A stretch of 64,000 nt of DNA, taken from positions 1-64,000 of the forward strand of contig CANQEL010000009.1 in NCBI GenBank assembly GCA_947594855.1, given 5' to 3'. The notes below the pieces were generated by a model. It saw only the letters and a list, made by a program, of their open reading frames with translations, had not been told where the DNA came from and ran no database searches. This stretch comes from an uncultured Lachnospiraceae bacterium (GTDB lineage Bacteria; Bacillota; Clostridia; Lachnospirales; Lachnospiraceae). The stretch's first letter is position 1. Each line of letters starts with the position of its first letter. Of this stretch, positions 57,001 to 64,000 are shown piece after piece. A program made the position numbers and the translations under genes.

Positions 57001-57630
57001 TTCAGACTGCTTTTGTAATGGTCCGACCTGAAGCTCAAGTTCTGAGAGTATATCATTAACACGGATAAGATTCTGCCTTTCCGCATCCAGGTTCTTAACG
57101 GTCATTGCCTTTCTTCTTTTATACTTTACTATACCCGCTGCTTCGTCAAAAAGCTCTCTCCTGTCTTCCGGTTTACCGCTCAATATTTTGTCAATTTGCC
57201 CCTGACCTATAATGGAGTAGCCTTCTTTTCCGATTCCGGTATCAAAAAACATCTCTTTAATATCCTTTAAAAGGCAGACGTTTCCGTTAATCAGATATTC
57301 ACTTTCCCCTGAACGGTACACTCTTCTTGCAACCGTCACTTCTTCAAAATCTATAGGCAGAAAATGGTCTGAATTATCAAAAGTAATAGCTACATAAGCA
57401 AATCCTAACGGTTTCCTTGTCTCTGTTCCTGCAAATATTATATCTTCCATTCTGGTTCCCCTGAGCTGTTTTGCGCTCTGTTCACCCAGAACCCACCTTA
57501 CTGCATCTGCAACATTACTCTTTCCGCTTCCATTAGGGCCCACTATTCCCGTAATTCCATCCTTAAATTGAAACACCAGTTTATTGGCAAATGATTTAAA
57601 GCCGTGTACCTCTATACTTTTTAAATACAT
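54061..57630 (-). CDS. smc: Chromosome segregation protein SMC
   Basis: A 1189-aa SMC ATPase: Walker A GPNGSGKSNVADAVRWVLGE, two long coiled coils (about 165-500 and 680-1015), a hinge (about 510-670), the ABC signature LSGGEKALSAIAILFA and Walker B MLDEIEAALDD. It forms the condensin complex with ScpA and ScpB, which are not in the window. Confidence 0.97.
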   Translation of the reverse strand: MYLKSIEVHGFKSFANKLVFQFKDGITGIVGPNGSGKSNVADAVRWVLGEQSAKQLRGTRMEDIIFAGTETRKPLGFAYVAITFDNSDHFLPIDFEEVTVARRVYRSGESEYLINGNVCLLKDIKEMFFDTGIGKEGYSIIGQGQIDKILSGKPEDRRELFDEAAGIVKYKRRKAMTVKNLDAERQNLIRVNDILSELELQVGPLQKQSEKAKKFLALHEELKSKDIYMFILDYERIGKELSEIKEKVDISQRDLSKAGADYAESRNRLDELEKIIAATSEELDSDNTAINDNKLKAEKLEGEIKLFMQQIESGKENEKQFAERLGALKEQLAVSLDEESELLLQKSENEKIFNEYEAKKSEAEEQINELFGVINEQETELDNCNKYLLSLMDRSSEIKSEQKKYETMLEHNSIQKAEMNQNLFRIKGILAQAEEQTSGMKENIAGCSEYIENKKNEEKSLRFKIHELERKRRIEEENYQKQQKLYHETNSRQRALKNLAERYEGYGESVKKIMEKKAENKGIIGVVSDIISVDKKYETAVEISLGGNIQNIVTDTSETAKELIEYLKTNRLGRATFLPLSDITADADYDKKLDNEKGVLGPMSDFVNTDEKYSEVIKYLLGRFILVDNVDNALKLAGKYRHTLRIVTLSGEFLNVGGSISGGSYRNKSNLLGRKREISALGENLAKIKDELDRIQKVMSGYDSEHKELAAEISGLEDEINAKRLELNTLQIQLSQAEEAVMTHRHDYESAQNDGAKLEAGKKDIEVSLDTLADRLRQNEIENEKCTERINELNEKLEENKKKRAGMHDVINQIGLDRIAIMQTIGFVDEKLERAGASIKSIKDDIANISEGQSFAKETIDKKEKDIIILRQTIDDLNKNTEELIAKTAAAKENYQKLLQQQKTALEEREKYADMRNELEKEQIRLNNQNEKLQSQFDALNQYMWNEYELTYRSAQQFRPDENISYSSLKQDVQELRHKIKNLGDVNVNSIEEYKNVSERYNIMKTQHDDIIESEKRLLSFIEELEEKMRVVFAEKFAKINEQYNIVFRELFGGGKGMLELTADEDILDAGIRIIAQPPGKTLKSVSMLSGGEKALSAIAILFAIQNLKPSPFCMLDEIEAALDDSNIKRFAGYLNKLKAKSQYIVITHRQGTMAAADTLYGITMQEKGVSTLVSVDLVEQQLERDVKK

Positions 57631-57655
57631 TGTTTTTCCCCCGAAAACGTAAAGT

Positions 57656-58333
57656 CTACTTCAGCATCTGTATTGCTCTGTATGCTGCCTCTTTTTCTGC
57701 CTCTTTTTTACTGTGCCCCGTTCCTTTTGCCATCATCTGATCTTTCAGAAACGCCGCAACAGTAAAACTTTTGTCGTGCTCAGGCCCCGATTCTTCAATA
57801 ACTTCATATTTAACAGTTACGCCGTATTTTGCCTGAACAATTTCCTGAAGGACAGTTTTACTGTCGAACATATCCATTTTTTTCTCAACATCATTAAGAA
57901 CAAACCTGTTTACAAATTCAGTAGCTGCTTTTATTCCTCCATCAAGGTAAATTGCTCCTATAACCGCCTCAAAAGCGTCACAGAGCAGGGATTTCCTGTT
58001 ACGTCCGTTAGTATTTTCCTCTCCTTTTCCAAGATAAAGGTATCTGCCAAGACTGATTTTTACCGCAGCAAATGCAAGCGCATCCTCACAAACAAGGTTT
58101 GCACGCAGCTTAGTCATGTTGCCTTCCTGCATATCAGTATAATTTCTGTAAAGAAAATCACTTGATATAAACTCAAGAACCGCATCACCCAAAAACTCTA
58201 TTCTTTCGTTATAAAAATTCTTTGCCATTCCCTTTTCATTAGCATATGAACTGTGGGTAAGCGCAAGGCGCAGATAGTTGATATTATTAAATCTGTAATT
58301 AATAATATCCTGAAATTGGTTTAAATCACTCAT
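57656..58333 (-). CDS. rnc: Ribonuclease III
   Basis: A 225-aa RNase III with signature ERIEFLGDAVLEF, second metal site DAFEAVIGAIYLD and a C-terminal dsRNA-binding domain (about 155-225). It processes rRNA and cuts double-stranded RNA. It overlaps plsX by ATGA. acpP, which often separates plsX and rnc in Firmicutes, is missing. Confidence 0.96.
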   Translation of the reverse strand: MSDLNQFQDIINYRFNNINYLRLALTHSSYANEKGMAKNFYNERIEFLGDAVLEFISSDFLYRNYTDMQEGNMTKLRANLVCEDALAFAAVKISLGRYLYLGKGEENTNGRNRKSLLCDAFEAVIGAIYLDGGIKAATEFVNRFVLNDVEKKMDMFDSKTVLQEIVQAKYGVTVKYEVIEESGPEHDKSFTVAAFLKDQMMAKGTGHSKKEAEKEAAYRAIQMLK

Positions 58334-59343
58334 TTATCAATTTCCTTACTTATACAATCTTTAATTTTATCGTTTATATTATTCTCTACAAAATTCACGC
58401 ATTGTATTATGGAATTGCATATTTCTATTGCTTCAGAGCTTCCATGTGTCTTGACCGCAAGACTTTTAAGCCCCAAAAGCGGCGCTCCGCCGTATTCAGA
58501 TACATCAAAATCCTTTAATGTGTTTTTTAACGCTTTTTTAGACATAAGCGCCCCAAGCGTACTTATTTTAGTAGACATCATGCCCGCTTTAATTTTTTTC
58601 ATAAGAGTAGTGGCAAGTCCTTCATACAGCTTTAATATAACATTTCCAACAAAGCCTTCACATACGATTACATCAAATTCACCTTTGGGAATATCCCTCG
58701 CTTCAACGCTGCCGCAGAAATTGATTCCGTCACATTCCTTAAGAAGCGGAAATGTTTCTTTTACCAGGGAATTGCCCTTTTCTTCCTCTGTGCCAATATT
58801 TACTATTCCGACTTTAGGATTAGCCACTTTACATATGTTCTCCATATATAATGAGCCCATCTTTGCGAACTGAACCAGATGGCTTGCCCTCGCATCTACA
58901 TTAGCTCCGCAGTCAATAAGAAGCGAACCGCCCTTTTCAGTAGGTATAACTGTTGCCAAAGGAGTTCTTTCAACCCCTTTGATTCTTCCGATATAGCCAA
59001 GGCCTCCAACAAGTATTGCTCCCGTGCTTCCTGCAGATACAAATGCATCAGCTTCGCCGCTTTTTACAAGTTTCATGGCAACAACTATAGAAGAATCCCT
59101 TTTAGATTTTACTGCAACTGCCGGAGGTTCATTAAAACCAATAACTTCTGTTGCATTAACCACGCTTATTTTTTCTTTATCATATTCGTATTTTTGTAAT
59201 TCCTCATTAACGGAATCCTGTATGCCCACAAGTATAACTTTAAGTTTTTCAGCTTTTGATACTGCAAGCACTGCTCCTTTTACAATTTCACCAGGGGCGT
59301 TATCTCCTCCCATTGCATCTACTGCAACTCTTACACAATCCAT
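58330..59343 (-). CDS. plsX: Phosphate acyltransferase PlsX
   Basis: A 337-aa enzyme that turns acyl-ACP into acyl phosphate for PlsY. N-terminus VRVAVDAMGGDNAPGEIVKGA and the central GSTGAILVGGLGYIGRIKGVERTP region (in parts) are diagnostic. The ATG at 59343 has GGAGG upstream. Confidence 0.95.
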   Translation of the reverse strand: MDCVRVAVDAMGGDNAPGEIVKGAVLAVSKAEKLKVILVGIQDSVNEELQKYEYDKEKISVVNATEVIGFNEPPAVAVKSKRDSSIVVAMKLVKSGEADAFVSAGSTGAILVGGLGYIGRIKGVERTPLATVIPTEKGGSLLIDCGANVDARASHLVQFAKMGSLYMENICKVANPKVGIVNIGTEEEKGNSLVKETFPLLKECDGINFCGSVEARDIPKGEFDVIVCEGFVGNVILKLYEGLATTLMKKIKAGMMSTKISTLGALMSKKALKNTLKDFDVSEYGGAPLLGLKSLAVKTHGSSEAIEICNSIIQCVNFVENNINDKIKDCISKEIDK

Positions 59344-59369
59344 CAAACAAAACCTCCGTACATATTAAA

Positions 59370-59401
59370 ATGTGGCGTCTGAAAACACACAGACGCCACA
59401 T
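59370..59401 (-). terminator. Terminator of the cmk-ispH-S1 operon
   Basis: A perfect 12-bp stem ATGTGGCGTCTG / CAGACGCCACAT with an 8-nt loop, followed on the minus strand by TTTTAATA. It separates the S1 gene from plsX. Confidence 0.9.
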
Positions 59402-59417
59402 AATGATCTTATTATAA

Positions 59418-60566
59418 TTATTCTGTAACTTCTTCCTCAGAAGCTTCTGCATCATTATTATTTTCTGCATCATTATTTTCTTCTGCATCATTATCAGCTT
59501 TTGCATTTTTCCCTTCTGCGATAAGTATCTGTTTAATACTGAGACTTATCTTCCTGGAAGCTTCTTTAAAATCAACAACCATAGCTGTCACTTCATCACC
59601 AATATTAAGGACATCTTCAGGTTTGTCAACATGCTCTAACGATATCTGTGATACATGAAGCAGGGCATCTATTCCCGGAGCAAGTTCAATAAATGCTCCA
59701 AAATCAGTCATTCTTGCCACTTTACCTGTAACAATTGAACCGATTGAATATTTCTGCGCAGCATCCTTCCATGGATTATCCTCTTCAAACTTAAGGCTCA
59801 ATGCTACTTTGGTACCATTAATATCTTTTATAATAACTTTAATCTTATCTCCTATTTTAAGCACATTTGCCGGGTTGTCAACTCTTCCCCATGACATCTC
59901 TGAAATATGTAAAAGACCGTCAACTCCACCCAGGTCTATAAATGCGCCAAAATCAGTAATATTTTTTACAACTCCTTCAACTATCATTCCCGGAGAAATC
60001 TTTTCAAAAAGCTCTTTCTGAAGTCTCTGCTTTTCTTCAATTATAAGCTGCTTTCTGTTACCTATGATACGTCTTCTTCTTGGATTGAATTCAGTAATAA
60101 TAAATTGTATTTCCTGTCCATCGTATTTAGAAAGGTCCCTTTCAAACACATCCGAAACAAGACTTGCAGGAATAAAAATCTTAGATTCATCAATCATAAC
60201 AATAAGTCCGCCGGAAATTACAGAAGTAACAGGTGCCGTAAGCACTTCTTTATTGTTATAAGCTTCCTCCAGTCTCTTATTGCTCTGTTCGATGGCAATT
60301 CTCTTATAAGTCAGAAGGACCTGTCCTTCACCATCATTGACTTTAAGTACCTGTGCCTGCATCTTATCTCCGACTTTAACCTCTTCAACAAGGTTTACCG
60401 GTTTATTGCTATATTCGTTACGGCTTATTATGCCGTCTGCCTTATAACCAATATTTAAGATGATTTCATCTTCCTTGACATCAATAACTGTCCCTTCTAC
60501 AATCTCTCCGCTATGGATTGTGACTAATGATTCTTCTAATAACTCTGCAAAATTTTCTTCTGACAT
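59418..60566 (-). CDS. rpsA: S1 RNA-binding domain protein (ribosomal protein bS1-like)
   Basis: A 382-aa protein with four S1 repeats (about 18-88, 105-173, 190-260, 275-345) and an acidic Asn/Asp/Glu-rich tail (352-382). It binds mRNA at the ribosome; Clostridial S1 proteins have four repeats against six in E. coli. The ATG at 60566 has AGGAGG upstream. It begins 31 bp inside the end of ispH in another frame; relatives carry the two as one fused protein. Confidence 0.93.
   Translation of the reverse strand: MSEENFAELLEESLVTIHSGEIVEGTVIDVKEDEIILNIGYKADGIISRNEYSNKPVNLVEEVKVGDKMQAQVLKVNDGEGQVLLTYKRIAIEQSNKRLEEAYNNKEVLTAPVTSVISGGLIVMIDESKIFIPASLVSDVFERDLSKYDGQEIQFIITEFNPRRRRIIGNRKQLIIEEKQRLQKELFEKISPGMIVEGVVKNITDFGAFIDLGGVDGLLHISEMSWGRVDNPANVLKIGDKIKVIIKDINGTKVALSLKFEEDNPWKDAAQKYSIGSIVTGKVARMTDFGAFIELAPGIDALLHVSQISLEHVDKPEDVLNIGDEVTAMVVDFKEASRKISLSIKQILIAEGKNAKADNDAEENNDAENNNDAEASEEEVTE
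59445..59496 (-). repeat. Short tandem repeat in the S1 acidic tail
   Basis: Three imperfect copies of a unit near TCTGCATCATTATTTTC encode the Asn-Asp-Ala-Glu-rich C-terminus. Confidence 0.6.
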
Positions 60567-61399
60567 GCCTGCCAAACCTCCTCAATTATATTGTTCGGGG
60601 TCGAAGCCCCTGCAGTTATTCCCACGCTACGGACAGATGTTAGTTCGTCAAGGTTCAAATCATCAAGGGTCTGAACAAAAAATGTACACTCGCATTCATT
60701 CTTACATATCTGATACAGCTTTTGTGTGTTTGAACTATGTCTTCCTCCGATAACTATCATGGCATCGGATTCTGAAGCCAAGCTCTTAGCTTCGGTCTGC
60801 CGCTCTTCTGTAGCATTGCAGATAGTATTAACAGCACTAATATCATACACTTTTTTTTCTAAAATTTCAACTAGTTCTTTAAATTTATTAAAATTATATG
60901 TCGTTTGTGCCACCACACACACTTTTTCACCAGGCAAAAACTGTATTTTTTCGATATCTTCGATATCTTTTGCAACATATGTCCTGCCTTCTGACCAGCC
61001 TTTTATCCCCACAACTTCCGGATGGTCCCTGTCGCCTATAATAAGTATTGTTTCACCATTTCCCGAATGTTCTTTTACAATTCTGTGGATTTTCTTTACA
61101 AAAGGACATGTGGCGTCAACTATTTCAACTCCGTTTTTCTCTATAAGCTCATATATTCTTTTTGCAACGCCATGAGAACGTATTATTACCGTACCTTCTT
61201 TTAAACCGGCAAGCTCTTCCTCAGTATTTATTACCGATACCCCTTTTCTCTCCAAATCCTTTACTACTTCTTCATTATGTATTATGGGTCCATATGTATA
61301 TATTTTTTTGCCTTTCGCTGTTTCGGCATAAACCATTTCAACTGCTCTTTTTACGCCAAAACAGAATCCTGCGCTTGCTGCAAGTTTTACATTATCCAT
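60536..61399 (-). CDS. ispH: 4-hydroxy-3-methylbut-2-enyl diphosphate reductase
   Basis: A 287-aa iron-sulfur enzyme giving IPP and DMAPP at the end of the MEP pathway. The three cluster cysteines are Cys13 (GFCFGV), Cys98 (ATCPFV) and Cys194 (TICNAT). The ATG at 61399 fits the family N-terminus and overlaps the cmk stop; an ATG at 61417 with AAGGA upstream is an alternative. It ends inside the S1 gene. Confidence 0.95.
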   Translation of the reverse strand: MDNVKLAASAGFCFGVKRAVEMVYAETAKGKKIYTYGPIIHNEEVVKDLERKGVSVINTEEELAGLKEGTVIIRSHGVAKRIYELIEKNGVEIVDATCPFVKKIHRIVKEHSGNGETILIIGDRDHPEVVGIKGWSEGRTYVAKDIEDIEKIQFLPGEKVCVVAQTTYNFNKFKELVEILEKKVYDISAVNTICNATEERQTEAKSLASESDAMIVIGGRHSSNTQKLYQICKNECECTFFVQTLDDLNLDELTSVRSVGITAGASTPNNIIEEVWQACQKKILQSY

Positions 61400-62063
61400 T
61401 TTTACACACTCTTTCATATATTTCCTTAATCCTGTCCACAACCTGACGTATATCCATATCCGAAGTATCCAGAAGAATTGCATCCTCAGCCTTTTTCAAC
61501 GGCGATATCTTTCTGTGCATATCCTCATAATCCCTGTTTTCTATATCTTTTTCTATTTCCTTTATGTCACAGCTTATATTTTTTGCCGTAAGCTCATCAT
61601 ACCTTCTTTTTGCGCGTACCGATACTGCTGCTGTCAGATATATTTTTATATCGGCATCCGGAAGAACTCTCGTTCCTATATCCCTTCCGTCCATTATTAC
61701 ATTTTCCTTTTCTGCCAAGCCTCTCTGTATATCAACCAGCTTTTCACGTATACATCCAATCTTTGCCACTTTGGAAGCCATATTACCTATAGCTTCGTCA
61801 CGAAGCCTTAAAGTAATATTCTCCCCATTAAGTATAATCTGCTGTACATCTTCCTCATACACGACATCTATATCTATATTATCACATGCTGACAGCGCAG
61901 ACTGCTCATCAGCATAAAGACCATTTGCAATAAAATAACAGGCTACCGCCCGGTACATTGCTCCTGTATCAATATATATCATACCAAGCTCTTTTGCCGT
62001 AAGTCTGGCTATAGTACTTTTTCCTGCCCCTGCAGGTCCGTCTATTGCTATATTATATCCCAT
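61392..62063 (-). CDS. cmk: Cytidylate kinase
   Basis: A 223-aa CMP kinase with P-loop DGPAGAGKST, YIDTGAMYRAVA and MDGRDIGTRVLPDAD. It phosphorylates CMP and dCMP. The start at 62063 (GAAAGGG upstream) is chosen over the in-frame extension to 62156, which runs into the preceding gene. Confidence 0.96.
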   Translation of the reverse strand: MGYNIAIDGPAGAGKSTIARLTAKELGMIYIDTGAMYRAVACYFIANGLYADEQSALSACDNIDIDVVYEEDVQQIILNGENITLRLRDEAIGNMASKVAKIGCIREKLVDIQRGLAEKENVIMDGRDIGTRVLPDADIKIYLTAAVSVRAKRRYDELTAKNISCDIKEIEKDIENRDYEDMHRKISPLKKAEDAILLDTSDMDIRQVVDRIKEIYERVCKNG

Positions 62064-62085
62064 AGTTTTTCCCTTTCTATATTTT

Positions 62086-63312
62086 TTATATACTGCTTCC
62101 TGCGGTATAACCTGTAGACCAGGCAATCTGCAGATTATATCCTCCGGTAACTGCATCCACGTCTATAACTTCCCCTGCAAAATAAAGATTTTTTACAATT
62201 TTCGATTCAAGGGTTGACGGATTGATTTCTTTAACATTTATACCACCTTTTGTTATGACCGCTTCATTATAATCCCTCGTATCTTTAACCGTAAGTCCGA
62301 TATTCTTTATCAGACGGACAAGTTTTCTTCTTTCCTCTGCACTTATCGAATTAACCGGTTTATCATATCTGATGCCTGACAGCTTAATAACCACAGGAAT
62401 AAGTTTCTTAGGAAGGAGCTTTCCAAGCGAGTTTCCAAAATAACAGTTTTTCTGTTTCTCAAAATCCCTAAGTATGCGTTGATCCAGTTCTTCTTCACTA
62501 AGCGCAGGTTTACAGTCAATATACATTGAAAGTTTCCCTGATTTTATCTGTTTTGTAAGATAACTGCTGGCTGTAAGTATAAGAGGACCGCTTACTCCAA
62601 AATGGGTAAACAGCATTTCCCCAAACTCACTGTATATTTTTTTATTATTCATATAAAAACTGACCGTTACATTTCTAAGCGACAGCCCCATCAGTTCCTT
62701 AACCCATTCTTCTTTTACCATAAGCGGCACCAAAGCAGGGTAAGTTTCAGTTATACTGTGTCCTGCAGATGCAGCGAGCATATATCCGTCTCCCGTAGAA
62801 CCTGTAGATGGATATGAAAGTCCTCCCGTAGCAATAATTACCGAATCAGACTCATATACTTCATTGCCGCAGGCTGCTCCTTTTACAACTCCGTCACTTA
62901 TTATAAGCCTGTCCACCCTTTTATTGTAAATAATATCTACACCTTTTGACTGTAATCCCCTTACAAGAGAATTTATAACATCTGAGGATTTATCGGATAC
63001 AGGAAATACTCTGTTTCCCCGTTCCGTTTTAATGCGCAGTCCAAGCTCTTTTGAAAAAAAGTCCATTGTCTGCTCTGCCGTAAACCCATACAAAGAGCTG
63101 TAAAGAAATCTGGGATTAGACACAACATGCTCAAAAAAATCCTGCACATCGCAGTTATTAGTAAGATTACATCTTCCTTTACCTGTTATATATAGCTTTT
63201 TTCCGCACTTTTCATTTCTTTCTATTATCTGCACAGCATTACCGCCAAGCGCAGCTGCATATGCGGCCATCATTCCGGCGGCCCCTGCGCCAACTACAAT
63301 TACTTTACCCAA
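62086..63312 (-). CDS. HI0933/BaiN-type flavoprotein, NAD(P)/FAD oxidoreductase
   Basis: A 408-aa flavoprotein with the FAD-binding GAGAAGMMAAYAAA, the GKGRCNLTNN motif, and a C-terminal GGxNLQIAWSTGYTAG signature. Homologues include BaiN-like flavoproteins; the substrate is unknown. The start is a TTG at 63312 after GGAGGT. Placement before cmk is common in Lachnospiraceae. Confidence 0.9.
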   Translation of the reverse strand: MGKVIVVGAGAAGMMAAYAAALGGNAVQIIERNEKCGKKLYITGKGRCNLTNNCDVQDFFEHVVSNPRFLYSSLYGFTAEQTMDFFSKELGLRIKTERGNRVFPVSDKSSDVINSLVRGLQSKGVDIIYNKRVDRLIISDGVVKGAACGNEVYESDSVIIATGGLSYPSTGSTGDGYMLAASAGHSITETYPALVPLMVKEEWVKELMGLSLRNVTVSFYMNNKKIYSEFGEMLFTHFGVSGPLILTASSYLTKQIKSGKLSMYIDCKPALSEEELDQRILRDFEKQKNCYFGNSLGKLLPKKLIPVVIKLSGIRYDKPVNSISAEERRKLVRLIKNIGLTVKDTRDYNEAVITKGGINVKEINPSTLESKIVKNLYFAGEVIDVDAVTGGYNLQIAWSTGYTAGSSI

Positions 63313-63330
63313 AACCTGTACCTCCGGCAG

Positions 63331-63834
63331 CTATTTTGAAATATACGGTTCATTATACTCAAGTTCAATATTACTGCTTTTATAATTATCCGTTCCGCAT
63401 CTGAAATATACTTCATTACAATAATCCAGGTTATCTAACAGACTGCAGGCAATACAGTCAAGCATACTTTCTTCCACCTGCTCACTTACATTTATTACAG
63501 GTGCAGAGTTTTCTGAAAAATATACTGCAACGCTATCCGGCTGTTCTTCTATATTAAGTACAACAACATTTTCTTTAAAATTGGCAATAACCTCATTCAC
63601 AATCAGTTCTGCATCTACTTTCGCATCTTTTGGAATTAACGATATACTTGGTATACATTCGTAAGTATCATCATCTATAGTATATATTGCAAGTTCTTTG
63701 TTAGTTTCGGAAATATCCGGCGACTTTGTTTCATCAACTGAATTATTACCGTCATTAAGCTCATATGATGAATAACAGCCGCTAACTGAAAGTAAAATTA
63801 ATACAAGAGTTACCAGAATAAATTTTTTCTTCAT
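63331..63834 (-). CDS. GerMN-like domain lipoprotein
   Basis: A 167-aa lipoprotein with lipobox ending at Cys20 (SVSGC), a short Asn/Asp-rich linker and one GerMN-like domain (about 60-165). GerMN domains are found in the spore germination protein GerM and in other envelope lipoproteins; the specific role here is unknown. The start overlaps the upstream cinA stop (ATGA), so the two are coupled. Confidence 0.7.
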   Translation of the reverse strand: MKKKFILVTLVLILLSVSGCYSSYELNDGNNSVDETKSPDISETNKELAIYTIDDDTYECIPSISLIPKDAKVDAELIVNEVIANFKENVVVLNIEEQPDSVAVYFSENSAPVINVSEQVEESMLDCIACSLLDNLDYCNEVYFRCGTDNYKSSNIELEYNEPYISK

Positions 63835-64000
63835 GCCAATCTCCTCATTATCATTTCAATCGCTTTTTCACACGCCTGTTTTCTAACAGAATTTCTGTTT
63901 CCGGCAAATCTGAACTCTTCAACACAAGTCTCATCATTATACCGTATTCCAATATACACAAGCCCCGTCTTTTCAGGTTCATCCGAAACCTTATCGGCAT
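63831..64000 (-). CDS. cinA: CinA C-terminal domain, partial
   Basis: The last 55 or so residues of a gene that runs out of the window. The readable end (KTGLVYIGIRYNDETC, then EEFRFAGNRNSVRKQACEKA) matches the C-terminal nicotinamide-nucleotide amidase domain of CinA (GLVYIA... F.G.R..IR..A..A). It could be a full CinA or a stand-alone PncC; the missing part decides. Confidence 0.78.
   Translation of the reverse strand, partial: ADKVSDEPEKTGLVYIGIRYNDETCVEEFRFAGNRNSVRKQACEKAIEMIMRRLA

Overview
The window is a gene-dense, AT-rich stretch of a Gram-positive bacterial chromosome, almost certainly from the Clostridia and most likely from the Lachnospiraceae. This is inferred from gene families and gene order (mreBCD-PBP2-minCDE-rodA-mgsA; divIVA-sepF-yggS; mutS-mutL-miaA; obg-nadD-yqeK-rsfS; cmk-ispH-S1), from AGGAGG-type ribosome binding sites, frequent TTG/GTG starts, and monoderm features (L27 with a cleavable leader plus Prp, RemA, several lipoproteins). 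It is a housekeeping region. I see no tRNA, rRNA, CRISPR array, insertion sequence, prophage or recognisable defence island, and no gap longer than about 210 bases.

Layout. 1-5.1 kb: rqcH (-) divergent from yicC-remA-gmk-rpoZ and two tandem signal peptidases. 5.1-7.8 kb: an SOS-type LysM protein (YneA-like) and a large zinc amidase. 7.8-9.6 kb: a lone tyrosine recombinase and a lone BlaI-type repressor, the only accessory-looking segment. 9.6-15.9 kb (-): HlyD-like adaptor, yggS, sepF, divIVA, aroB, lspA, rluD. 16.0 kb: small DUF378 membrane protein (+). 16.2-26.7 kb (-): radC, mreBCD, PBP2, minCDE, rodA, mgsA and a lipoprotein DD-carboxypeptidase, a cell-shape operon. 26.8-35.4 kb (-): SH3 membrane protein, mutS, mutL, miaA, a methionine gamma-lyase-like enzyme and asparaginase. 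lexA (+) sits at 35.5 kb. 36.2-40.3 kb (-): L21 leader, rplU-prp-rpmA, then obg-nadD-yqeK-rsfS. 40.3-45.8 kb (-): secreted trigger-factor-like lipoprotein, radical-SAM DUF512 protein, der, plsY, gpsA. A divergent PRPP synthetase (+) is at 45.9 kb. 47.1-64 kb (-): cinA (partial), a GerMN-like lipoprotein, a BaiN-type flavoprotein, cmk, ispH, S1, then plsX-rnc-smc-ftsY running into hisZ-G-D-B-I, a 52-aa membrane protein, rnhB and yraN.

How the genes fit together. Most encode envelope growth and division (Mre, Min, RodA/PBP2, DivIVA, SepF, DacA, amidase), DNA repair (LexA, MutSL, RadC, SMC), ribosome maturation and quality control (RqcH, Der, Obg, RsfS, Prp, S1) and phospholipid/isoprenoid supply (PlsX, PlsY, GpsA, IspH). 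The most connected regulatory signal is a pair of promoters, one for lexA and one for a LysM cell-division inhibitor 30 kb away. Each has a LexA-type box inside its 17-bp spacer and a second box close by. The lexA control region also carries a promoter facing the SH3-mutS-mutL unit. Other points worth a second look are a HisF-like pseudoenzyme fused to HisI, a roughly 245-residue insertion in PBP2, a Glu for Asp change at the expected catalytic site of methylglyoxal synthase, an out-of-frame ispH/S1 overlap where relatives have a fusion, and an unpartnered HlyD-like protein in the division cluster. I did not find a clear new multi-gene system, and I say so rather than force one.
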